DNA of 64,000 bases, taken from contig NZ_BQUV01000008.1 of NCBI RefSeq assembly GCF_022835695.1, positions 248,001 through 312,000 of the forward strand. The letters run 5' to 3'. The notes below the pieces were generated by a model. That model was not told the origin of the DNA and searched no databases. It was given only the letters and a program-made list of their open reading frames with translations. Position numbers and translations under genes: made by a program. Each line of letters starts with the position of its first letter. Position 1 is the first letter of the stretch. Below, piece after piece: positions 45,540 through 52,753 of the stretch. This DNA is from Bradyrhizobium sp. Ce-3. Its GTDB lineage: Bacteria; Pseudomonadota; Alphaproteobacteria; Rhizobiales; Xanthobacteraceae.

Positions 45540-46037
45540 ATGAGTTCGCCCCTTCGCGCCGGCGTGCTGGCGGCGGTCATCACCCTGATCGCCGACCAGG
45601 CCTCCAAGCTCTGGCTGCTCTACATCTTCGGCATCGCCCACCGCGGGGCGGTGCAGGTGACGCCGTTCTTCGACCTGGTGCTGGCCTGGAACCCCGGGAT
45701 CAGTTTTGGCTGGTTCCAGAGCGAGTCCCCGACGGCCCAGATCCTGCTGATGGGCATCAAGGCCGCCGCCGTGATCGCGCTGGCGATCTGGATGGCGCGC
45801 TCCCGGACCTGGCTCGCGACCGTGTCGCTCGGCCTGATCATCGGCGGCGCCATCGGCAACGGCATCGACCGCTTCGCCTACGGCGCCGTGGTCGATTTTG
45901 CCCTGTTTCATGTCGAGATCGGTGGAAAAACCTTCAATTGGTACGTCTTCAACCTCGCCGATGTGGCGATCGTTGCCGGTGTGGCCGCCCTATTGTATGA
46001 TTCCGTGATGGGGACCCCCGCCGTAAAAGCGCCCTGA
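45540..46037 (+). CDS. lspA: Lipoprotein signal peptidase II
   Basis: A 165-residue inner-membrane aspartic protease with four hydrophobic helices. The catalytic Asp pair is in IGNGIDRFAYGAVVDF and VFNLADVAI, both complete. It removes signal peptides of diacylglyceryl-prolipoproteins after Lgt. The ATG at 45540 follows the repeat; an in-frame start much further up would read through the repeat and is rejected. Confidence 0.96.
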   Translation: MSSPLRAGVLAAVITLIADQASKLWLLYIFGIAHRGAVQVTPFFDLVLAWNPGISFGWFQSESPTAQILLMGIKAAAVIALAIWMARSRTWLATVSLGLIIGGAIGNGIDRFAYGAVVDFALFHVEIGGKTFNWYVFNLADVAIVAGVAALLYDSVMGTPAVKAP

Positions 46038-46139
46038 TCCCGGCCGATACGAGCCGGTCGGCGCGGTTGACCTGCACCCAGCGAAACTGAGCGCTAAGCC
46101 AGTGATCGCCTTGGCGAATTTTGAGATGGGAAGAGCGCG

Positions 46140-46871
46140 ATGCGCAACACCAAAGCCCGCGGTTATCTGATCGAGACCTCCCGCCTGCCGCTGCTGCGCG
46201 GCCTGCATCTGGCACTGGTCGCGGCCGGAATCGGCCTGGTCATGACGGCCGGCCCGGTGCGCGCCGGCGACGACGATGATGACGGCGATGACGGCCTGAC
46301 CTTCGAAGAGCGGATCGTCGACAATCTGATGACCGGGCTCGGCGCCAAGAGCGCGGCCAGCAAGGGTATCGACTACCGCGAGCGCTCGCCGCTGGTGGTG
46401 CCGCCGAAGATCGACCTGCCGCCGCCCGCCTCCGCCGCCCAGGCCACCGCGCCGAACTGGCCGAAGGACCCTGATATCGCCGCGCGCAAGGCTGCGATCG
46501 CGGCGCGCAAGAAGGAAGTCAAGAAGGAGCCGTGGCAGTCGGCGGTGGCGTTGACGCCGGCCGAGATCGAGGCCGGCCGCAAGCAGCAGACCGCGACCGA
46601 CGGCCGCAAGGAGCCGCTGGAGCCCGGTGCCAACACCAACCCGTCGCTGATGCCGAGCCAGCTCGGTTACACCGGCGGCCTGCTCGGCGTGTTCAAGGGA
46701 AACAGCAGCGAGTCCAAGCCGTTCAAGGGCGAGCCGACCCGCGAATCCCTGACCGAGCCGCCGCCTGGCTACCAGACCCCGTCCTCGGGCTTCGCCTATG
46801 GCACCGGACCGATGAAGCCGAAGGTGAACGAGGGCCAGTACGACGTCATGACCGGAAAACCGATCCAGTGA
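46140..46871 (+). CDS. Exported protein of unknown function
   Basis: A 243-residue protein with an N-terminal signal-like helix (about 20-42, ending GPVRAG), then an acidic run (DDDDDGDDG), a short helical segment (LTFEERIVDNLMTGLG) and a long Pro/Ala/Lys-rich region with little predicted structure. No catalytic motifs. It lies between lspA and the M16 pair in the same direction. I recognise no family. Confidence 0.75.
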   Translation: MRNTKARGYLIETSRLPLLRGLHLALVAAGIGLVMTAGPVRAGDDDDDGDDGLTFEERIVDNLMTGLGAKSAASKGIDYRERSPLVVPPKIDLPPPASAAQATAPNWPKDPDIAARKAAIAARKKEVKKEPWQSAVALTPAEIEAGRKQQTATDGRKEPLEPGANTNPSLMPSQLGYTGGLLGVFKGNSSESKPFKGEPTRESLTEPPPGYQTPSSGFAYGTGPMKPKVNEGQYDVMTGKPIQ

Positions 46872-46909
46872 CGTTTGTTCTGTGACGCCTGTTCAGTGAC
46901 GTTTGGCCT
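46868..46909. repeat. Three 14-bp tandem repeats over the stop codon
   Basis: Units GTGACGTTTGTTCT, GTGACGCCTGTTCA and GTGACGTTTGGCCT follow head to tail. The first unit contains the stop codon of the exported protein gene. Copy number could vary by slippage without affecting the protein. Confidence 0.85.
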
Positions 46910-47050
46910 GCCCGGGCGAAGGCTGACATGAGCAAAGCTTAATGCGAGGCGGCGAGTGTCTCTCCGCTTCGTGAGGACGGGCACGGGCATGACCGTGTAC
47001 GATGGCTCGCTTTCGCGCCCCGGCCGCGTGTCCGGGCTTTCATAAGGACC

Positions 47051-48442
47051 ATGATGCGCTCTCGCCGATCGATTGCCCTGTTCGCTGCCGCATTTGTTTC
47101 AACCATCCCGCTGTCGGGCGCCAGCCTCCGCGCCCAGACCACCGTCACCTCGGAACGTCCCGCCAGCTTCACGCTCGACAACGGCCTGCAGGTCGTGGTG
47201 ATCCCGGATCACCGCACCCCGGTCGTGACGCAGATGATCTGGTACGAGGTCGGCTCGGCCGACGAGACGCCCGGCAAATCGGGGCTGGCGCATTTCCTCG
47301 AGCATCTGATGTTCAAGGGCACCGCCAAGCATCCGGCCGGCGAGTTCTCGCAGACCGTGCTGCGCGTCGGCGGCAATGAGAACGCCTTCACCTCGACCGA
47401 CTACACCGGCTACTTCCAGCGCGTGCCGCGCGATCAGCTGCCGACGATGATGGAGTTCGAGGCCGACCGCATGACCGGCCTGATCCTGAAGGACGAGAAC
47501 GTGCTGCCCGAGCGCGACGTCGTGCTCGAGGAATACAACATGCGGGTTGCCAACAACCCGGATGCGCGGTTGACCGAGCAGATCATGGCCGCGCTCTATC
47601 TCAACCATCCCTACGGCCGGCCGGTGATCGGCTGGCATCAGGAGATCGAGAAGCTCGACCGCGAGGATGCGCTCGCCTTCTACCGGCGCTTCTATGCGCC
47701 GAACAACGCGATCCTGGTCATCGCCGGCGACGTCGACGTCAAGGATATCCGTCCGCTGGTCGAGAAGAATTTCGGCCCGATCCCGGCACAGAAGGCGATC
47801 CCCGAGAAGCGCCTCCGGCCGCAGGAGCCGACACCGGTTGCGCCGCGCACGGTGACGCTGTCCGATCCGCGCGTCGAGCAGCCGAGCCTGCGCCGCTCTT
47901 ATTTGGTGCCGTCGGCGACGACGGCGGCCGCGGGCGAGAGCCAGGCGCTCGACGTGCTCGCGCAATTGATGGGCGGCGGCGCCAACTCCTATCTCTACCG
48001 CGCGCTGGTGATCGACAAGGGCCTCGCGATCTCGGCCGGCGCCGGCTATCAGGGCACCTCGCTCGATCCGTCGCAATTCTCGATCTCGGTGACGCCGAAG
48101 CCGGGCGTCGAGTTCGCGCAGATCGAGGACGCGATCGACAAGGTGATCGCCGACCTCGCACAGAACCCGGCGCGCGCCGAGGACCTCGAACGGGTCAAGA
48201 CCCAGCTGATCGCCGAGGCGATCTACGCCCAGGACAACCAGGCGACGCTGGCGCGCTGGTATGGCGGGGCGCTGACCACCGGGCTCAGCATCGACGACAT
48301 CAGGAGCTGGCCGGACCGCATCCGCGCCGTCACCGCCGAACAGGTGCGCGCGGCGGCCGCCAGCTGGCTCGACAAGAAGCGGTCGGTGACCGGCTATCTG
48401 ATCAAGGATACTGCGCCGAAACGCGAGGAGAAGCGCTCGTGA
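47051..48442 (+). CDS. M16 zinc peptidase (active subunit)
   Basis: A 463-residue pitrilysin-family protein with signal peptide (about 1-28, ending LRAQT). The inverted zinc motif HFLEHLMF (HxxEH) is near residue 80, with the third ligand Glu about 75 residues on (VLEEYN region). It is likely periplasmic. The paired M16 gene downstream lacks the zinc motif, and the two start/stop overlap by GTGA. Such pairs form heterodimers like mitochondrial processing peptidase. Confidence 0.93.
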   Translation: MMRSRRSIALFAAAFVSTIPLSGASLRAQTTVTSERPASFTLDNGLQVVVIPDHRTPVVTQMIWYEVGSADETPGKSGLAHFLEHLMFKGTAKHPAGEFSQTVLRVGGNENAFTSTDYTGYFQRVPRDQLPTMMEFEADRMTGLILKDENVLPERDVVLEEYNMRVANNPDARLTEQIMAALYLNHPYGRPVIGWHQEIEKLDREDALAFYRRFYAPNNAILVIAGDVDVKDIRPLVEKNFGPIPAQKAIPEKRLRPQEPTPVAPRTVTLSDPRVEQPSLRRSYLVPSATTAAAGESQALDVLAQLMGGGANSYLYRALVIDKGLAISAGAGYQGTSLDPSQFSISVTPKPGVEFAQIEDAIDKVIADLAQNPARAEDLERVKTQLIAEAIYAQDNQATLARWYGGALTTGLSIDDIRSWPDRIRAVTAEQVRAAAASWLDKKRSVTGYLIKDTAPKREEKRS

Positions 48443-49806
48443 TCTATTCCCTCACCCGCCGCGCGGCGCTGATCGGCGGCGCCTGCGCCGCGCTGCTGAC
48501 GCTGACATCGGCACCCTCACAGGCCGCGGCCAAGATCCAGCGGCTGGTGTCGCCCGGCGGCATCGAGGCGTGGTTCGTGCAGGACGCGACCGTGCCGCTG
48601 ATCGCGATGGAATATTCCTTCAGCGGCGGCGCCAGCCAGGATCCGGCCGGCAAGCCCGGCGTCGGCAATCTGGTCGCCGACCTGCTCGACGAAGGCTCCG
48701 GCGATCTCGATTCCAAGACCTATCATGAGCGGCTCGAGCGCCGCGCCATCGAGCTCAGCTTCGCGTCGAACCGCGATCAATTCCGTGGCTCGCTGCGCAT
48801 GCTCAAGGACAACAAGGACGAAGCCTACGATTTGCTGCGGATGGCGCTGACCTCGCCGCATTTCGAGCCGAAGGACGTCGAGCGCATCCGCGCCCAGGTG
48901 ATCTCGAACCTGCGCCGTGAATCGACCAATCCGTCCTCGCTGGCCGGCCGCAAGTTCCTCGAGCTCGCCTTCGGCGACCATCCCTATGGCCGGACCGCCA
49001 CCGGCACGCTGGAGAGCGTGCCGACGATCGATATCGCCGATCTCAAGGAATATACCCGCCGCATCATCGCCAAGGACACGCTGCGCATCGCCGTGGTCGG
49101 CGACGTCGATCCCGATACGCTCGGCAAGCTGCTGGACAAGACCTTCGGCAGCCTGCCGGCGAAAGCCGAATTGACGCCGATTGCCGACGTCGTGGCAACC
49201 AAGCCGCCGCAGCGCGCCTTTGTCCCGCTCGACGTGCCGCAGACCGTCGTCACCTTCGGCGGCCCCGGCATCAACCGGCATGATCCGGACTTCATGGCCG
49301 GCTATGTGGTGAACCACATTCTCGGCGGCGGCGGGCTGTCGTCGCGGCTGTACAAGGAAGTGCGCGAGAAGCGCGGGCTGGCCTATTCGGTCTATGAAGC
49401 GCTGGTCTGGATGGACCACTCCGCGCTGTTCATCGGCAACACCGGCACCCGCGCCGACCGCGCCGGCGAGACCGTCGATGCGATCGACGCCGAGATCCGG
49501 CGGATCGCCGAGCAAGGTCCGACGCAGCAGGAGCTCGATGAGGCGAAGTCCTATCTGAAGGGCTCGCAGATGCTGGCGCTCGACACCTCCTCCAAGCTCG
49601 CGCAGGCGATGCTGCAATACCAGCTCGACAAGCTGCCGATCGATTACATCGAGAAGCGCAACGCGATCGTCGATGCGGTGACGCTCGACGATGCCAAGCG
49701 GGTCGCCAAGAAGCTCTGGGGCGACGGCCTGCTCACCGTGATCGTCGGCCGCGCCCCGCAAGCCGCCGCGCAGCCGGCATCGGCGCCGCCGAAGGCCGCC
49801 AACTAA
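48439..49806 (+). CDS. M16 family protein, non-catalytic partner
   Basis: A 455-residue M16 fold with signal peptide (about 1-29, ending SQAAA). Where the active subunit has HxxEH, this one reads NLVADLLDEGSG, so it cannot bind zinc in the usual way. The second half has the glycine-rich substrate-groove signature (LGGGGLSSRLYKEVREKRGLAYSV), as in MPP-alpha. It starts with GTG coupled to the active subunit and ends in an Ala/Pro-rich tail. Confidence 0.92.
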   Translation: MIYSLTRRAALIGGACAALLTLTSAPSQAAAKIQRLVSPGGIEAWFVQDATVPLIAMEYSFSGGASQDPAGKPGVGNLVADLLDEGSGDLDSKTYHERLERRAIELSFASNRDQFRGSLRMLKDNKDEAYDLLRMALTSPHFEPKDVERIRAQVISNLRRESTNPSSLAGRKFLELAFGDHPYGRTATGTLESVPTIDIADLKEYTRRIIAKDTLRIAVVGDVDPDTLGKLLDKTFGSLPAKAELTPIADVVATKPPQRAFVPLDVPQTVVTFGGPGINRHDPDFMAGYVVNHILGGGGLSSRLYKEVREKRGLAYSVYEALVWMDHSALFIGNTGTRADRAGETVDAIDAEIRRIAEQGPTQQELDEAKSYLKGSQMLALDTSSKLAQAMLQYQLDKLPIDYIEKRNAIVDAVTLDDAKRVAKKLWGDGLLTVIVGRAPQAAAQPASAPPKAAN

Positions 49807-50129
49807 CGTTCTCGGCGCGCCACTTCTTCACACCACCGTTGTGGCCACCCCTCTCCCCACCCTCCCCCGCAAGGGGGGAGGGTGCCTGAGAGGCGTGCTC
49901 ACCTTACATCGTGTCCAACTCGCGCTGACGCTTCGATCGGCTCGGGCGCTTCATCGTTAGGGACGCACCAGCGGATGGGCTCCCTCCCCCTTGCGGGGGA
50001 GGGTTGGGGAGAGGGGTGGCCCCGCACTCAGACGCCGATGTGACGAACACTGCATCCACGCCCTCCAAGCGCATCCATCGCAAACCCGCTATCCTGCGGC
50101 GGCCGATTCTTCCCCCCACGGGTGCTGTC
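49807..50129. other. Intergenic region before arfB, mostly repeat
   Basis: 323 bases. Most of it is the inverted repeat at 49843-50022. The last 100 bases hold the arfB promoter and leader, with no clear sequence motif. An in-frame ATG at 50004 upstream of arfB lies in the repeat and is not used. Confidence 0.5.
49843..50022. repeat. CCACCCCTCTCCCC...GGGGAGAGGGGTGG inverted repeat
   Basis: Outer arms GGCCACCCCTCTCCCCACCC and GGGTTGGGGAGAGGGGTGGC are complementary over about 20 bases. Each is followed by an inner CCCTCCCCC..GGGGGAGGG hairpin. It resembles the element at 6371-6546 in composition but is not a close copy. Confidence 0.8.
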
Positions 50130-50549
50130 ATGCTGCGGGTGTCCCGCGACCTTGCGATCGACGAGAACGACATTGAGATCGTGTTTGTCCGCGCCTCCGG
50201 TCCGGGCGGGCAGAATGTCAACAAGGTCTCGACCGCGGCGCAGCTCCGCTTCGACACCCGCAAGATCACGCTGCCGGCGGACGCCGAGCAGCGGCTGGCG
50301 CGGCTGGCCGGCAGCCGCATGACCAAGGACGGCGTGATCGTGATCCAGGCGTTCCGGTTTCGCACCCAGGAACGCAATCGGGCCGACGCGATCGAGCGGC
50401 TGCTCGAGATGTTGAAGGAAGCGATGGTGCGGCCGACGCCGCGGCGGCCGACCAAGCCGACGTTCGGCTCCAAGCAACGCCGGCTCGAAGGCAAGAAGCA
50501 TCGCAGCGACATCAAGGCCGGCCGCGGCACGCGCCGTTTCGACGACTAG
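50130..50549 (+). CDS. arfB: Alternative ribosome-rescue factor ArfB (peptidyl-tRNA hydrolase, YaeJ)
   Basis: A 139-residue protein with the GGQ motif (SGPGGQNVNKVSTAA near 31-45) of class I release factors but no codon-recognition domain. The C-terminal tail is Lys/Arg-rich (KQRRLEGKKHRSDIKAGRGTRR), as needed to probe the empty mRNA channel of stalled ribosomes. The ATG at 50130 gives the family length. Confidence 0.95.
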   Translation: MLRVSRDLAIDENDIEIVFVRASGPGGQNVNKVSTAAQLRFDTRKITLPADAEQRLARLAGSRMTKDGVIVIQAFRFRTQERNRADAIERLLEMLKEAMVRPTPRRPTKPTFGSKQRRLEGKKHRSDIKAGRGTRRFDD

Positions 50550-50550
50550 A

Positions 50551-50611
50551 GCGTTTTCGAGCGAAGTGGATACCGGTTCGCGTGAAGAAAACGCATCAAG
50601 ACAAGAATCCA
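50551..50611. repeat. GCGTTTTCGAGCGAAGTGGA repeat, copy 2
   Basis: The unit GCGTTTTCGAGCGAAGTGGA...CGGTTCGCGTGAAGAAAACGC begins 1 base after the arfB stop. It is almost identical to the copy at 24667. Here it continues into CATCAAGACAAGAATCCA and then a hairpin. Confidence 0.88.
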
Positions 50612-50644
50612 GAGCCCCGTTCCGATTCTATCGGAACGGGGCTC
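50612..50644. terminator. Perfect 15-bp hairpin adjoining the repeat
   Basis: GAGCCCCGTTCCGAT / ATCGGAACGGGGCTC with a 3-nt loop TCT. It lies between convergent arfB and the glycine-rich protein gene and may terminate both. No T-tract on either side; it seems to be a module of the neighbouring repeat. Confidence 0.65.
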
Positions 50645-50703
50645 AAGAAACTGCGGATGCAGCGCACATGCGGCGCTGCATCCGATATCCCACGATCGCG
50701 GAA

Positions 50704-51018
50704 CTAGTACTTCTTGGCTCCGGGCGCCATCTCGGAACCACCGGACTTCGGTGACGTTGCGTGGCCGCTGCTACTGCCGACCGTTCCCTTGCTGCCGGAC
50801 TTGGCGGTGGCAGCGCCCTTCTGCGTTGCCGTGCCGGGCTGTGCCGCCATTTCCTCATCGCCGCTGCCGGACATGCCGCCGCCCTGCTGCATGGTCCCAC
50901 TGCCCGCTGCACCGCCGCGAAGCTGGGTGCCCGATCCACCTGCCCCCTGGGCCAGGACGGGACCGGCCATCGCGGCCGAGATGGCAAGGGCGAGCACGCT
51001 GGTTTTTGCAAACGTCAT
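50704..51018 (-). CDS. Small exported Gly/Ser-rich protein
   Basis: A 104-residue protein with signal peptide (MTFAKTSVLALAISAAMAG, then PVLAQ). The mature part is low complexity, rich in Gly, Ser, Ala, Thr and Lys (GAGGSGTQLRGGAAGSG; MQQGGGMSGSG; SGSKGTVGSSSG), with a basic end. GGAG lies upstream of the ATG at 51018. Unknown function; it may be a surface or stress-related protein. Such proteins are hard to predict and the reading frame rests on the signal peptide. Confidence 0.65.
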   Translation of the reverse strand: MTFAKTSVLALAISAAMAGPVLAQGAGGSGTQLRGGAAGSGTMQQGGGMSGSGDEEMAAQPGTATQKGAATAKSGSKGTVGSSSGHATSPKSGGSEMAPGAKKY

Positions 51019-51332
51019 CCATTTCTCCAGAACTTTGATTGACGACTTTGATTGACGATGGACGGAGCGGCGCGGATGTGCGCCGTTTGCAGCGCCGACC
51101 CTAAACCCCATCGCGCGAGACTGAATTTCCGCAAACGGCGCACACGCAATGCAAGCTGCGTCGTGTGGTGATCGTGCAGGAATTTCGCGGTCATTTTGCG
51201 AAATTGTCGTCCGCATATGCGGCAACCTTCGGTTCCCGCCAGATCAGCGCCCAGCTTTGTTCTTGCCGTGAAACAGCCCGCTACTACCAACGGCCGATGT
51301 CAGCCCCCTACAGTCAACGGACAGAGGCGGTG
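51019..51332. promoter_or_regulatory. Divergent promoter region before the cytochrome c cluster
   Basis: 314 bases with no supported gene. Near the left end is a tandem 13-bp repeat (51032-51057). The right side, before 51333, includes the likely promoter of the cytochrome/VOC/GMC genes. No operator was recognised. Confidence 0.45.
51032..51057. repeat. Tandem 13-bp repeat in the leader of the glycine-rich gene
   Basis: ACTTTGATTGACG occurs twice head to tail, 14 bases before the ATG on the minus strand. It could bind a regulator or be a slippage product. Confidence 0.75.
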
Positions 51333-51752
51333 ATGTATATGACAAAGCTGCGCGCAGGATCGACGGCAGGCTGGACGATGGCGCTGGGATTTTGCGGCGC
51401 AATGCTTGCAGTGCAAATCGCAGCCGCGCAGATGCCCCTGCCCGCCGCCAAGCCGCCCGATGGGGCGACGCTGTTCAAGCAGCAATGCGCGACCTGCCAC
51501 ACGTCAAATACGTCGGATCCCGTGCGGCAAGGACCGTCGCTCTACAAGATCGTCGGCCGCCAGGCCGGCAAGGCTGACGGCTTCAAATATTCCGCAGGCT
51601 TCGCCAAGGCCGATTTCGTCTGGGACGACGCCAGGCTCGATGCCTGGCTGACCAATCCACAAGAGCTGATCCCCGGCGCCGTGATGGCCTATCGCCAGGC
51701 CAAGCCGGAAACCCGCGCCCTGATCATCGCCTATCTGAAGGAATTGAATTGA
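51333..51752 (+). CDS. Periplasmic c-type cytochrome
   Basis: A 139-residue protein with signal peptide (about 1-34, ending IAAAQM). The heme-binding motif is CATCH (QQCATCHTSN) near 56-60. The distal Met is probably in PGAVMAYR, and the C-terminal helix ALIIAYLKEL is typical of class I cytochromes. It is immediately followed by the VOC gene without a gap and belongs to the dehydrogenase cluster; it is the likely electron acceptor. The start could be ATG at 51333 or 51339. Confidence 0.9.
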   Translation: MYMTKLRAGSTAGWTMALGFCGAMLAVQIAAAQMPLPAAKPPDGATLFKQQCATCHTSNTSDPVRQGPSLYKIVGRQAGKADGFKYSAGFAKADFVWDDARLDAWLTNPQELIPGAVMAYRQAKPETRALIIAYLKELN

Positions 51753-52148
51753 ATGGCAAAGCCCGTGCATTCGATGATCCGCGTGTTCGACGAGGCCAAG
51801 GCGCTCGACTTCTATCATCGCGCCTTCGGCCTCGAGATCGCGGACAATCTGCGCTTTCCGGATTTCGCGCTGGTCTATCTGCGGCATCCGTCCTCGCCGT
51901 TCGAGGTCGAGCTCACGGTCAATTTCGATCGCAAGGAGCCTTACACGCTCGGCGACGGCTACGGCCATCTCGCCGTCATCGTCGATGACGTCGATGCCGA
52001 GCACGCCCGCTTCGAGCAGGAGAAGCTGTCGCCCGGGCCGCTGCGCGACTTCAAGCATGACGGCAAGACGCTGGCGCGCTTCTTCTTCGTCTCCGATCCC
52101 GACGGCTACAAGATCGAAGTGATCCAGCGCGGCGGGCGCTTCGGCTGA
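51753..52148 (+). CDS. VOC-family protein, glyoxalase I-like
   Basis: A 131-residue vicinal-oxygen-chelate protein. The four metal ligands of glyoxalase I appear in order: His in KPVHSMIRV, Glu in FEVELTVNF, His in GYGHLAVIV and Glu in YKIEVIQRG. That makes lactoylglutathione lyase activity plausible, detoxifying methylglyoxal. It sits between cytochrome c and the Tat subunit, so a role tied to the dehydrogenase product is possible but inferred. Confidence 0.88.
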   Translation: MAKPVHSMIRVFDEAKALDFYHRAFGLEIADNLRFPDFALVYLRHPSSPFEVELTVNFDRKEPYTLGDGYGHLAVIVDDVDAEHARFEQEKLSPGPLRDFKHDGKTLARFFFVSDPDGYKIEVIQRGGRFG

Positions 52149-52180
52149 TTCAACGACAAAATAATTGATGGAGGAAACCC

Positions 52181-52729
52181 ATGAGAGAAATCGATCGACG
52201 CAGCAAATATGACCGGCGAGTGTTCCTCAAAGGCGCGGCCGCCACGGCGCCCGCCGTCGCGATTGCGACCTCGACCGGGCTTGGCATCACCGATGCGTGG
52301 GCCGACGAGGCCGGCACGCTGACGCCGGCCACCATGAAGACATTGCTGAAGATGGCGCGCGACATCTATCCGCACGACTTCCTCGGCGACAGCTACTACA
52401 TCACGGCGGTCAAGCCGTGGGACGACAAGGCCGCGAAGGATCCGGCGATCAAATCGCTGATCAATGACGGCGTCACCAGGCTCGATCAGGCGGCCAACGA
52501 CCGCCACAAGATGCCGTATGCGCAGGTCGCCTGGGAAAACGATCGCGTCGCGCTGCTGCAACAGATCGAGGCGAGCGCGTTCTTCCAGAAGATCCGCGGC
52601 GACCTCATCGTGTCGCTCTACAACAACAAGGAGGTCTGGCCGCGGTTCGGCTACGAGGGCTCCTCCGCCGAGCATGGCGGCTACATCAAGCGCGGCTTCG
52701 CCGACATCGACTGGCTGCCGAAGGCTTGA
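52181..52729 (+). CDS. Tat-exported small subunit of a GMC dehydrogenase (gluconate 2-dehydrogenase subunit 3-like)
   Basis: A 182-residue protein. The twin-arginine motif is DRRVFLKGAA near residue 11, followed by a hydrophobic h-region and ITDAWA cleavage-type site. The mature part (MARDIYPHDFLGDSYY) matches the gamma-subunit family of FAD-dependent sugar/alcohol dehydrogenases. It should carry the GMC subunit through the Tat pore as a hitchhiker, because the GMC protein has no signal. GGAGGAAA lies before the ATG. Confidence 0.85.
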   Translation: MREIDRRSKYDRRVFLKGAAATAPAVAIATSTGLGITDAWADEAGTLTPATMKTLLKMARDIYPHDFLGDSYYITAVKPWDDKAAKDPAIKSLINDGVTRLDQAANDRHKMPYAQVAWENDRVALLQQIEASAFFQKIRGDLIVSLYNNKEVWPRFGYEGSSAEHGGYIKRGFADIDWLPKA

Positions 52730-52753
52730 ACTGATAACGCCCAGGAGGAAACA

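Noticed and set aside
42182-45607. 1141-codon open frame antisense to ileS
   Set aside because: It mirrors ileS codon by codon. High-GC genes often leave the opposite strand open. The translation is His/Arg/Asp-rich and shows no family features, while ileS is clearly real.
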